From contig JAILLS010000083.1 of assembly GCA_024693025.1 (NCBI GenBank), positions 1 through 64,000 on the forward strand: a DNA stretch of 64,000 nt, in the 5' to 3' direction. Positions 37,568 to 46,449 of the stretch are shown in pieces. The stretch comes from Succinivibrio sp. Lineage in GTDB: Bacteria; Pseudomonadota; Gammaproteobacteria; Enterobacterales; Succinivibrionaceae. The notes under the pieces were generated by a model, which saw only the letters and a list, made by a program, of their open reading frames with translations, had not been told where the DNA came from and did not search any database. The position numbers and the translations under genes are program-made. How positions within the stretch are numbered: the stretch's first letter is position 1; every line of letters starts with the position of its first letter.

Positions 37568-39130
37568 ATGGAACCATATGCAGCAGGAGCACTTTCCATT
37601 GTGCCGCCAGTTATTGCCGTAACCTTAGCGCTGCTGACCAAAGAAGTTTTCTCATCCCTGCTCGTCGGTATCCTGTCAGGTACCTGTATTTACTGTCTCG
37701 GTTCAGGTTATGCAGGCAATATCCTGGTCGGTACCGCAGAAGTAGCCTTCAAGGAGATGGTGGTCAAATTTGATCTGAACATTGTGATGTTCTGCTCCCT
37801 GTTAGGTTCCCTTGTCTATGTAATCTCAATGGCAGGCGGCGCCAAGGCGTACGGACAGTGGGCCACCCACCGGATTAAAAGCCGCAGATCCGCCATGCTG
37901 TCAACCTCTTTTCTGGGCGCCTTTATCTTCATTGACGACTACTTCAACTGTCTGACGGTCGGTACCGTGATGCGTCCGATCACTGACACCTACAAGATTT
38001 CACGTGAAAAGCTGGCCTATATTATCGATGCGACCGCAGCTCCGATCTGCATTATTGCGCCAATTTCCTCCTGGGCGGCAGCTGTTGGCTCCAACCTCAA
38101 GGAAACCAAAGCCTTTGACAATGAAATGAGCGCCTTTATTGCCACGGTACCGTGGAATTTCTATGCCCTGCTCTCCATCACTCTGGTAGTGCTGCTCTCC
38201 CTGCTGCGCTTTGATTTCGGACCGATGTACAAGGCCGAACAGAAAGCTCTGCAGAGCGAAGCTGCTCCTGAGATAAGTCCTAAGACTGAGGATCAGCTCG
38301 AAGGCTCAGCCGACGGCACCATGTGGGATATGATCGTGCCGATCCTCGCCCTGATTGTGTTCTGCACGCTTTCCCTGCTCTATGTAGGCGGTTATTTCGG
38401 CCCTGATGAAGCCTATCACAGTATCGGAGCCGCTTTTGGCAATACTGACGCAGGTCCTGCCCTGGTGCTGGGCTCCTTCGGGGGACTGGTGGTGGCCTTT
38501 GTCCTGTTTGTCTCAAGAAAGCTGCTGAGCATCAAAGCCTTTATGGAAGGGGTTCTGCGCGGCATTCAGGCTATGGTGCCGGCCTGCCTCATCCTCACTC
38601 TGGCATGGACCATCTCAGGCGTGTGCCGCGATCTGCTGCAGACCCCTGAATTTATTTCCACGCTCGTCGGTGAAGACGGCGACAGCGCTCAGTCGATTCT
38701 GCCGGCCCTGATCTTTGCTGTAGCCGGTTTTCTCTCCTTCTCCACCGGAACTGCCTGGGGCACCTTCGGCATTCTGATCCCGATTGTGGTGACAGTAGCT
38801 CAGGCCATTGATCCGTTCTCGCAGGAACTGATTGTGATCTCCCTGTCCGCTACCCTGGCAGGCTCAGTCTTCGGTGATCACTGCTCACCGATCTCGGATA
38901 CCACGATTCTTTCAGCTGCTGGCTCAGGCTGCGCCCACATTGAACATGTCTACACGCAGCTGCCTTACGCGATGCTGGTCGCTACCTGCACCTTCTTCGG
39001 CTATGTGGTCGCAGGCATCACCTATAATCTGTTCTTCAGTCTGGGTACTGCCCTACTGCTCCTGATAGGCTCCATAATCTTCCTCAATCTGAAGCGCAAG
39101 CATGCCGAACAGCTGGCTGAAGAAGACTGA
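37568..39130 (+). CDS. NhaC-family Na+/H+ antiporter
   Basis: IDDYFNCLTVGTVMRPITDTYKISREKLAYIIDATAAPICIIAPISSWAA; TGTAWGTFGILIPIV; GSVFGDHCSPISDTTILSAAGSGCAHIEHVYTQLPYA. Confidence 0.93.
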   Translation: MEPYAAGALSIVPPVIAVTLALLTKEVFSSLLVGILSGTCIYCLGSGYAGNILVGTAEVAFKEMVVKFDLNIVMFCSLLGSLVYVISMAGGAKAYGQWATHRIKSRRSAMLSTSFLGAFIFIDDYFNCLTVGTVMRPITDTYKISREKLAYIIDATAAPICIIAPISSWAAAVGSNLKETKAFDNEMSAFIATVPWNFYALLSITLVVLLSLLRFDFGPMYKAEQKALQSEAAPEISPKTEDQLEGSADGTMWDMIVPILALIVFCTLSLLYVGGYFGPDEAYHSIGAAFGNTDAGPALVLGSFGGLVVAFVLFVSRKLLSIKAFMEGVLRGIQAMVPACLILTLAWTISGVCRDLLQTPEFISTLVGEDGDSAQSILPALIFAVAGFLSFSTGTAWGTFGILIPIVVTVAQAIDPFSQELIVISLSATLAGSVFGDHCSPISDTTILSAAGSGCAHIEHVYTQLPYAMLVATCTFFGYVVAGITYNLFFSLGTALLLLIGSIIFLNLKRKHAEQLAEED

Positions 39131-39147
39131 CGCTGAACTTTTATCAA

Positions 39148-39190
39148 TAAAAACAGCGCAGAGTTCTGTTAAAACTCTGCGCTGTTTTAT
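39148..39190 (+). terminator. Terminator of the nhaC-like gene
   Basis: AAAACAGCGCAGAGTTctgttaAAACTCTGCGCTGTTTT. Confidence 0.88.
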
Positions 39191-39507
39191 TAAGGTAACG
39201 GCTTACCACTCAGAAACTGTGCCAGATCAGCCTTATTCAGACAAGCCTGCTGACCGGCTCTGGGAATTTAACCTGCTTTTTAGTCAGAGGATTGGTGGTA
39301 AGCGGCTGCGGATCATCTAATGGCATAGCAATCTACAATGAACTGCACTGATCTTGCAGAATTCAGTCAGATCTGTCAGCACAAAGCGCCTGATATAAAG
39401 GCATGCAGCTTTTCCGACCATGTTTGCCGCAGAGCTAAACTTTAAAGGCAACAGTATAAAAAAACTCTGCCGGACTGTGCTGACAGAGCTTTTTGGCGGT
39501 AAACCCT

Positions 39508-40530
39508 TTAATAGGTACCGGTTTCAGTTAAACCCACCGGCTGAATATTGAAAAAGCTCAGCCAGTTTTCAAAGCGGACACGCATATGCCATTCAAGATA
39601 TTTAGGATTTGGCCAGAAGCTCTTGTCTTCAGGCAGGCGCAGAGGCTTGCCGTCAAAGTTAAGATAGTAATCATCGCCCTGCTCTTTAAGACAGGAGGAA
39701 ACCTTGATCACCACCTGCTTAGGGGTCTTGTAGTAGGCGGTAATATATCCTCTGGAGAACAGGCTGTGCAGATCAGAGCGCATCACAATCCCATTGTCGC
39801 TGGTATGAAAGTTTTCATCGAAGAAGGTTTTGATATGTGCCACCTCTAGCGCAGCATTCACCTTACAGCCTGAAATGGCACAGGTAAAGTCATAGGCCTT
39901 GAGGAGCCTGGCGTTAAAATTGGCAACCAGGCGCGCATTGTTGCGCTGCGCTGCCATCACATAGATGCCCGGCCAGTCATTTTCCGATCTGCCGTTCTGC
40001 AGCTGCGGGAAACGCCGCTCCTGAGCAATCTTGCACAGATACATGCCGATAGGATTATCAGTGTTCAGCTCTCCGCACAGCTTGGACTTAAAGCCTGCGG
40101 CAAATTCAGAAGGAATGAGCAGACAGTCTGCGCGTGAATAGATAAAGCAGCTGCTCACCACCACGGATGGGATGTTATCGGTCTTAATGTCCTGAGCCTT
40201 GAGGAATTCACTGAACTCATCAAGCGTACGCGCTCCGTTCTTCACGCCGTACAGCTGCCAGGCCTCTTTCTGCGTCAGCACCTGTCTGTCGAGCAGATAG
40301 CCGCCTCCGACCACATACATGTCACCGGAAATAGCCTGCAGCGTAAACAGCACAAGCTCACCCGGCTTGACCTTCTTGCTGATCTTCTCAAATTCAGCGG
40401 CCTGAGAATAGTTATACCAGATATTCAGGCGTGAAGAGCCTGTTGCAATATAGCTAGCCTTAACCATCTGATACCATTGATTGGTAACCCGAATAAACAT
40501 CACATTCTGCGGTGAAAACTTGAGGGCCAT
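39508..40530 (-). CDS. HNH endonuclease with an additional N-terminal domain
   Basis: HNH: YDFTCAISGCKVNAALEVAHIKTFFDENFHTSDNGIVMRSDLHSLFSRGYITA. N-terminal PGELVLFTLQAISGDMYVVGGGYLLDRQVLTQKEAWQLYGVKNGARTLDEFSEFL. Start placed at the internal MALKFS. Confidence 0.85.
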   Translation of the reverse strand: MALKFSPQNVMFIRVTNQWYQMVKASYIATGSSRLNIWYNYSQAAEFEKISKKVKPGELVLFTLQAISGDMYVVGGGYLLDRQVLTQKEAWQLYGVKNGARTLDEFSEFLKAQDIKTDNIPSVVVSSCFIYSRADCLLIPSEFAAGFKSKLCGELNTDNPIGMYLCKIAQERRFPQLQNGRSENDWPGIYVMAAQRNNARLVANFNARLLKAYDFTCAISGCKVNAALEVAHIKTFFDENFHTSDNGIVMRSDLHSLFSRGYITAYYKTPKQVVIKVSSCLKEQGDDYYLNFDGKPLRLPEDKSFWPNPKYLEWHMRVRFENWLSFFNIQPVGLTETGTY

Positions 40531-40866
40531 AGCTCTTCTCCGTACCAAATATCTATCTAATTCTAAATTTTAACACACAAGCCTCATGCAAACTTTAGCT
40601 CCACTTCACAGGCCTGGTAAATTTAAGACAATTTTGCCGCAAAAGAGGTCATAGGTTCAGAAGCTGCGCCAAATCCTTCAGATCAGAGTATAATTTTCTC
40701 AGTTAAATCAGATCCGCTGCTTCAGGCTGCAGCAAAAAAAGTAAAGTTTGAGAGCTTGCTCAAGCTAACTTTTAGTACAGATTTAAAAATAGTGCCAAGA
40801 GATCAAAGAAATTTTCTCAGAAAAAATTATAATAACAGAATATAAGCCTGCAACCTCGAGAGACCC

Positions 40867-42495
40867 ATGTACGAAAAGAAACTCAAATTCTGCATTGAAT
40901 ATGAAGATGACAGCCTAGTTAAAGCGCTAGAGCAGATCCCTCCGCTGCCAGAATTCAGCCATGAATTCAGAATCGGTCTCCTGCGGGCAGAGCTTGGCAC
41001 AGCTGCTTTTGACGTCTATCTTATCGATCTGCACAATACTGAGCTTATCGAAGCTTTTAAAACCCATTCCAAGGCGCCTGCCAAGGTCATTCTGCTCTCA
41101 GACTCTGCGTCAGAAGTACCTGAAGAGTACTGGGAATTTGTTGATGATGTCTGGGTGGTAACCCCCAAACTTTATGAGGTAAGGCGCAAATTTGCCGCGC
41201 TGCAGCAGAACTATGCCGTACAGCGTCAGCGCGATCTCAATGCCAATATGATGCTCAGTGTCATCGATGCCTCCTCGGCCATGATCTGGTTTAAGGATGC
41301 CCGCGGGGCCCATATTGAAATCAACAAGAAGTTCTGTGATACCGTGGGCAAGCCACGTGATGTCATTCGCGGCAAGGGTCACTATTTTATCTGGGATATC
41401 TCTCCTGAAGATTACAGCAAGGGCGAATTCGTCTGCCAGGAAACCGATGTTGAGGTGATGGATAAAGGCGTCGCCGGAGTCTTTGACGAAAACGTACTGA
41501 TCAAAGGCGGCATGCGCAAATTCAAAACCATCAAGGCGCCGCTGTTTGACGATGAACACAAGATCATGGGTACCGTCGGCATTGCCAGCGATATCACCGA
41601 TGTGCTGAACCTGTCCATCGAGCTGCGCGCCATGCTCGATCGCTTCCCTTTCGGCGTAGTGCTCATCGATACCGATCAGGTCATCCGCAATGTCAATGAC
41701 AAGCTCTGCAAGCTGCTCAACATCGATCGTGCCGATGCCATCGGACAGCAGGAAACCTTTATTAAGGCCCTGTTCTTCAACAAGGGCTGGCGCTTCCAGA
41801 ACAGTACGCTCGATCTCAGCGCCCTCGAGGATCAGTCCGACGAATGGTACTATGAGAAAAACGGACAGAAGCAATGGATCACGGTAACCAATGAGGAGAT
41901 GCTCGACGTCTTCTCCAAAAAGATCGGCAATATCATTCTGCTTGAAGATGTCACCAAGGAGCATCTGAATGCCGAGGCGCTCTTCCAGCAGGCCTCCACC
42001 GATCTGCTCACGGGGCTCTACAACCGCCGTTACTTCTATAAGAACGTCCCGATTCTGCGCCAGAAGAGCATGTCCGACAGCATTATCTTTATCGACTTAA
42101 ACCGCTTTAAGATGCTCAATGACGAATATGGTCATGAGGCCGGCGATGCCGCCCTCAAAACCGTGGCTGAACTGATGCATGAGGAGTTTGCCGATCATAA
42201 CGCCATCTCCATCCGTCAGGGCGGCGATGAGTTTGTGGTCTATCTGAGCGATCTGTCACTCGCAAAGCTTACCGAGCGGGCAGAACACTTCCAGCAGGCC
42301 ATCAAGGATGAATTTGATGAATCGGAGCAGATGCGCACTCTGCAGGCCTCAGTAGGTGTAGCCTATACCGAAAACCACCTCATCAGTCTCGATGAGCTCG
42401 TCTCGGCGGCAGACAAGTCGATGTATGAATCCAAGCGCTCCGGCGGGAATATTGTCAAGGTTACAGTGCTGAAGAAATCCCGCAAGAATGCCTGA
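40867..42495 (+). CDS. PAS-GGDEF diguanylate cyclase
   Basis: PAS-like (MLSVIDASSAMIWFKDARGAHIEINKKFCDTVGKP; DRFPFGVVLIDTDQVIRNVNDKLCKLL), then GGDEF: TDLLTGLYNRRYFYKNV...IFIDLNRFKMLNDEYGHEAGDAALK...RQGGDEFVVYL. Confidence 0.93.
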   Translation: MYEKKLKFCIEYEDDSLVKALEQIPPLPEFSHEFRIGLLRAELGTAAFDVYLIDLHNTELIEAFKTHSKAPAKVILLSDSASEVPEEYWEFVDDVWVVTPKLYEVRRKFAALQQNYAVQRQRDLNANMMLSVIDASSAMIWFKDARGAHIEINKKFCDTVGKPRDVIRGKGHYFIWDISPEDYSKGEFVCQETDVEVMDKGVAGVFDENVLIKGGMRKFKTIKAPLFDDEHKIMGTVGIASDITDVLNLSIELRAMLDRFPFGVVLIDTDQVIRNVNDKLCKLLNIDRADAIGQQETFIKALFFNKGWRFQNSTLDLSALEDQSDEWYYEKNGQKQWITVTNEEMLDVFSKKIGNIILLEDVTKEHLNAEALFQQASTDLLTGLYNRRYFYKNVPILRQKSMSDSIIFIDLNRFKMLNDEYGHEAGDAALKTVAELMHEEFADHNAISIRQGGDEFVVYLSDLSLAKLTERAEHFQQAIKDEFDESEQMRTLQASVGVAYTENHLISLDELVSAADKSMYESKRSGGNIVKVTVLKKSRKNA

Positions 42496-42497
42496 GC

Positions 42498-43622
42498 CTA
42501 GTCAAGATTCTGAGTTAGAGCCTTCCGCCAGCCCTGTCTGAGTCTGGCGCTGTCCAGCCCATAGGCCTCACAGAACAGATAGTCAGCAAGCAGCCTTTTC
42601 TGGGTTAGAAGTTCTGGGGAGATCCGCGCCTGCTGCGCAGCCAGCGTGAGCTTATGCTTAAGAGAGCGCAGCCGCTCCTGATAAGCTGAAGCATTCAGAA
42701 AGTAAGCGAGCGGTTTTCTGAGACTCTCATCTGCAGGCAGTCTGGCTGCCTCCTCCACCCACCGCAGCACCTCGCTGCCATGCTCCCGGATAGCCCCCCA
42801 TTTCATATTGCAGCTGCCTAAAGCCTTAGGGGTACGCGGCGAGAATTCAGCGATCTTGGCCAGAGCGCAGCCGGTGATCACCCGGTTGACCGCCTCATCT
42901 ATCTCACGCGCATACTCAAGGCGCTTTTTCACGATAAACTGCAGTCTAGTTAAGGCCGCCGCATTGAGTCTCGCGGTCTTGTCGACATAGAGATAGGCCT
43001 CGTCAGGCTCTAAGATGGTAAAGGCCTGCAGCTGCAGCTCTAAGGTCTCGGCCAGGGCAAACTGCAGCTGCTCAGGCGCACAGAGGCTTAAAAGCTTGTC
43101 ATACAGCGGTTTCAGATATTTGACATCCAGTGCGGCATATTCAAGCTGTGCCGCGCTGAGCGGGCGCTCTGCCCAGTCCGAGCAGGTTTCGGTCTTGAGC
43201 AGCTCCAGCCCTAAAAAATGGCCCACTGCCTTAGAGAGTCCCATGCGATAGCCCAGATTGAGCATGGAGATCAGCACCTGCAGATCAAGACAGCGCGCCT
43301 TCAGCTGCTCGGTAAGACCAAGGCTGCGGGCCACATGCACGATGGTCTCAAAATCCTCAGAGCCTGAGTAGACCAGAAGCAGCGCCATGGTGTCATTGAG
43401 CGCCTGCAGAAGCTCAGTCAGATTCACCTGCAGGGGATCGACAAGATAAGAGCACTCTGCCACTTCAAGCTGCAGCAGACAGAGCTTTGGATAATAGGAC
43501 ACATCCCGGATAAACTCTGTATCAATGCCGATACAGGAGTCAGGAGTCAGAGCTCTTATCTGCACACACAGCTCTGCAAGCTGCTCCTGCCTGTCCACAT
43601 AGGTAAAGGTACTCTGCTGCAT
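42498..43622 (-). CDS. rnd: Ribonuclease D
   Basis: IGIDTEFIRDVSYYPKLCLLQLEV; QVLISMLNLGYRMGLSKAVGHFLGLELLKTETCSDWAERPLSAAQLEYAALDVKYL; HRDC-like C-terminus. Confidence 0.95.
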   Translation of the reverse strand: MQQSTFTYVDRQEQLAELCVQIRALTPDSCIGIDTEFIRDVSYYPKLCLLQLEVAECSYLVDPLQVNLTELLQALNDTMALLLVYSGSEDFETIVHVARSLGLTEQLKARCLDLQVLISMLNLGYRMGLSKAVGHFLGLELLKTETCSDWAERPLSAAQLEYAALDVKYLKPLYDKLLSLCAPEQLQFALAETLELQLQAFTILEPDEAYLYVDKTARLNAAALTRLQFIVKKRLEYAREIDEAVNRVITGCALAKIAEFSPRTPKALGSCNMKWGAIREHGSEVLRWVEEAARLPADESLRKPLAYFLNASAYQERLRSLKHKLTLAAQQARISPELLTQKRLLADYLFCEAYGLDSARLRQGWRKALTQNLD

Positions 43623-45308
43623 TTAATCAGTTAACCGATGCTGTTTGAGATAGCGGCGCATCACCTTGCCTACCGGTGATTTAGGCAGACGCGGCACAAA
43701 CTCAATAATCTTAGGGCGCTTGTAGCCGGTCAGATACTGCTTGCAGAAATCCAGGACATCCTGCTCAGTAAGCTGAGGATCCTTTTTGACGATAAAGAGC
43801 TTGATGGCTTCACCGGTCTGCTCTGAGCTGACACCGATGCAGGCACATTCCAGGATCTTGTTATTCTGCGAGACCACATCTTCAATTTCTGACGGATAGA
43901 CATTAAAGCCTGAGACAATGATCATGTCCTTAATCCGGTCGATGATCTTCAGATATCCGCCCTCGCACCAGACGGCCACATCTCCGGTACGCAGCCACTT
44001 GCCGTCCATGACCTGCGAGCTTTCCTGATCTTTATTAAAATAGCCGAGCATGACCTGCGGCCCCTGAAATTCAAGCTCACCTGGGGTATTGAGATCCCAA
44101 ATCTCCTGTCCCTGATTGTCGACAATGCGCGCCAGAGTATTAGGCAGCGGAATGCCTATCGAGCCGTTATAGACATGCGAGGTATGCGGATTCACGCAGG
44201 TGACCGGTGAACATTCGGTAAGACCGTAGCCCTCCAGAATATGTTTGCCGGTGGCCTGATAAAAACGTTCAGCAACTCCCGACTGAATCGCCGCTCCACC
44301 TCCGATGGCAAGCTTAAGCTGAGGCAGCGACTTAGGCGTGAGCAGACCATGGTTGAGCATGGTGTTGTACAGCGTATTCACGCCGGTCATCAGGGTAATG
44401 TCAGGATGTCTGCGGATAATCTTTGCGAGCATCTTCATTCTGCGCGGATCGAGCACCAGGATATTGGTGACCGCCAGACTGAAGGCCAGCATCAGATTCA
44501 CGGTCATGGAAAAGACATGATAGATAGGCAGCGGCGTAAGGATCACCTCCCTGCCGTTCTGCAGCACCATGCCGTACATATGCGTCAGCTGCGCGACATT
44601 GGCAATGATATTGCCATGAGTCAGCATGGCCCCCTTAGGCTTGCCGGTGGTACCGCCTGTATACTGCAGAAAAGCCACATCATCGCTGTGCATCACCGGG
44701 GTATCGCAGGGCAGTTCCCGTCCTTCACGCAAAGCCTGCTTAAAGGGGATCACCCGGCTGTGGTCATAGGCACCGACCATCCGTTTGATGCTGCGCATGA
44801 AAAAGTTGATAAAGCTGCCCTTCAGCAGCCCCAGCATATCGCCAAGTCCGGTCACGATCAGGTGGTCAACCTCTGTATCACTCAGGATTTCCTGCAGATT
44901 GCGCGCGCACATTTCAAAGGCGATCACGGCCTTGGCGCCGCAGTCCTTAAGTACGCTCTGCATTTCACAGGCCGTATAGAGAGGATTGATATTGACTACG
45001 ATGAGCCCGATTTTCAGGGCGGCAAACACGGCCACCGGATACTGCAGGATATTAGGCAGAATGATCGCCAGCTTATCCCCGCGCTTGAGCTTGCAGCGCT
45101 GCTGCAGAAAGGCCGCCAGATTGCCGACCTCAAAGGACAGCTGCTGATAGGTCAGCTTATGCTCAAAGCTGATGAACGCTGTCCGTCTCCGATGACTCTT
45201 ACAGACACTGACAAACAGATGATTGATGCTGCGGAACGGCGCCACATCCACGAGCGGCTGCACATCCTCAGGATAACTCTGATACCACGGGGTCTGCGTG
45301 TTTGACAT
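43623..45308 (-). CDS. fadD: Long-chain-fatty-acid-CoA ligase (AMP-dependent synthetase)
   Basis: LQYTGGTTGKPKGAMLTHGN; GYGLTECSPV; LRTGDVAVWCEGGYLKIIDRIKDMIIVSGFNVYPSEIEDV; KSPVGKVMRRYL. Confidence 0.93.
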   Translation of the reverse strand: MSNTQTPWYQSYPEDVQPLVDVAPFRSINHLFVSVCKSHRRRTAFISFEHKLTYQQLSFEVGNLAAFLQQRCKLKRGDKLAIILPNILQYPVAVFAALKIGLIVVNINPLYTACEMQSVLKDCGAKAVIAFEMCARNLQEILSDTEVDHLIVTGLGDMLGLLKGSFINFFMRSIKRMVGAYDHSRVIPFKQALREGRELPCDTPVMHSDDVAFLQYTGGTTGKPKGAMLTHGNIIANVAQLTHMYGMVLQNGREVILTPLPIYHVFSMTVNLMLAFSLAVTNILVLDPRRMKMLAKIIRRHPDITLMTGVNTLYNTMLNHGLLTPKSLPQLKLAIGGGAAIQSGVAERFYQATGKHILEGYGLTECSPVTCVNPHTSHVYNGSIGIPLPNTLARIVDNQGQEIWDLNTPGELEFQGPQVMLGYFNKDQESSQVMDGKWLRTGDVAVWCEGGYLKIIDRIKDMIIVSGFNVYPSEIEDVVSQNNKILECACIGVSSEQTGEAIKLFIVKKDPQLTEQDVLDFCKQYLTGYKRPKIIEFVPRLPKSPVGKVMRRYLKQHRLTD

Positions 45309-45317
45309 AGTTTTTCC

Positions 45318-46412
45318 TTAGCCGTTGGCCTTGGCAAAATCCTGCATAAAATCAACCAGCGCCTGCACGCCTTCAAGCGGCATGGCATTGTAGATGGAAG
45401 CCCGCATGCCGCCTAAGACCTTATGCCCTTTAAGTCCAATCAGACCATGCTCTTTGGCCTCAGAGAGGAACTTGTTGTTGAGCACGTCATTCTTAAGGGT
45501 GAAGACCACATTGACGCGGGAGCGATCCTTAGGATCGATGACCGAATTGTAGAAGCTGGTGCTGTCCAGATATTCATACAGCAGTCTGGCCTTCTGGATA
45601 TTGCGTTTTTCAAGCGCTTCTACTCCGCCCAGATTCTTGATCCACTTGAACACCAGATAGGCCATATACCAGGAGAAGGTGCACGGGGTATTGAACAGCG
45701 AGTCATACTGATTCATCACCGTCCAGTCGAGGATGGATGGACAGTACTTGCGGCTGTGCCCGAGCAGATCCTCTCTGACAATGGCGATCACCAGGCCAGC
45801 CGGCGCCACGTTCTTCTGCACGCCGAAGACTATCGCGCCAAAGCGGGACACATCAATGCTGCGGGTCAGAATGTTGGAGGACATATCAGCCACCAGAGGA
45901 ACCGAGCCTAAATCAGGCAGCTCAAAGAGCTCCAGGCCATTGACGGTTTCATTGAAGCAGACATAGGCATATTCAGACTGCGGGCTCAGGCGCATCTGCG
46001 CATAGTCCACACTGTAGATGCCGCGGGAGTTGCGCTGGGCACATTCATGCAGCACCGCATTGCCAAAGCGCTCGTGGCACTCCTTATAGGCCTGCCTCGA
46101 CCAGTGACCGGTGACGAAATAGTCGCAGACTCCGTTCTCCGAGAGCAGATTAAGCGGCACGGCCGCAAACTGTCCCCTTCCGCCTGACTGCATAAAGAGC
46201 ACCCGATAGTTATCCGGGATCTTCAAAAGTTCCCGCAGCAGCTGCTCTGAATTTTTGGCAATCTCATCAAATTCCTTGCTGCGATGCGAGGACTCGATAA
46301 TGCCGATGCCGGTACCTGCATAATCACAGAACTCGGCCTGCGCCTGCTGCATTACCTCTGGAGGCAGCATGCAGGGGCCTGCCGTAAAATTCCAAACCTT
46401 ACCCATAACACA
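45318..46412 (-). CDS. serC: Phosphoserine aminotransferase
   Basis: MGKVWNFTAGPCMLPPEV; VADMSSNILTRSIDVSRFGAIVFGVQKNVAPAGLVIAIVREDLLG; LKGHKVLGGMRASIYNAMPLEGVQALVDFM. Confidence 0.95.
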   Translation of the reverse strand, partial: CVMGKVWNFTAGPCMLPPEVMQQAQAEFCDYAGTGIGIIESSHRSKEFDEIAKNSEQLLRELLKIPDNYRVLFMQSGGRGQFAAVPLNLLSENGVCDYFVTGHWSRQAYKECHERFGNAVLHECAQRNSRGIYSVDYAQMRLSPQSEYAYVCFNETVNGLELFELPDLGSVPLVADMSSNILTRSIDVSRFGAIVFGVQKNVAPAGLVIAIVREDLLGHSRKYCPSILDWTVMNQYDSLFNTPCTFSWYMAYLVFKWIKNLGGVEALEKRNIQKARLLYEYLDSTSFYNSVIDPKDRSRVNVVFTLKNDVLNNKFLSEAKEHGLIGLKGHKVLGGMRASIYNAMPLEGVQALVDFMQDFAKANG

Positions 46413-46449
46413 TCTCCTAACGGGCGCTACCTGCGCCCCAGCCAAAAAA

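Noticed and set aside
39102-39320. 72-aa ORF after the nhaC-like gene
   Set aside because: Runs through the transporter gene's terminator; no domain.
41110-41964. 284-aa ORF antisense to the PAS-GGDEF gene
   Set aside because: Antisense shadow of a confidently assigned coding region.
44241-45305. 354-aa ORF antisense to fadD
   Set aside because: Long but entirely overlaps fadD; His/Arg/Gln-rich translation typical of antisense frames; no domain recognised.
45318-46412. SerC as another pseudoenzyme
   Set aside because: Some divergence from E. coli SerC, but the PLP lysine context (GVQKNVAPAG) is intact.
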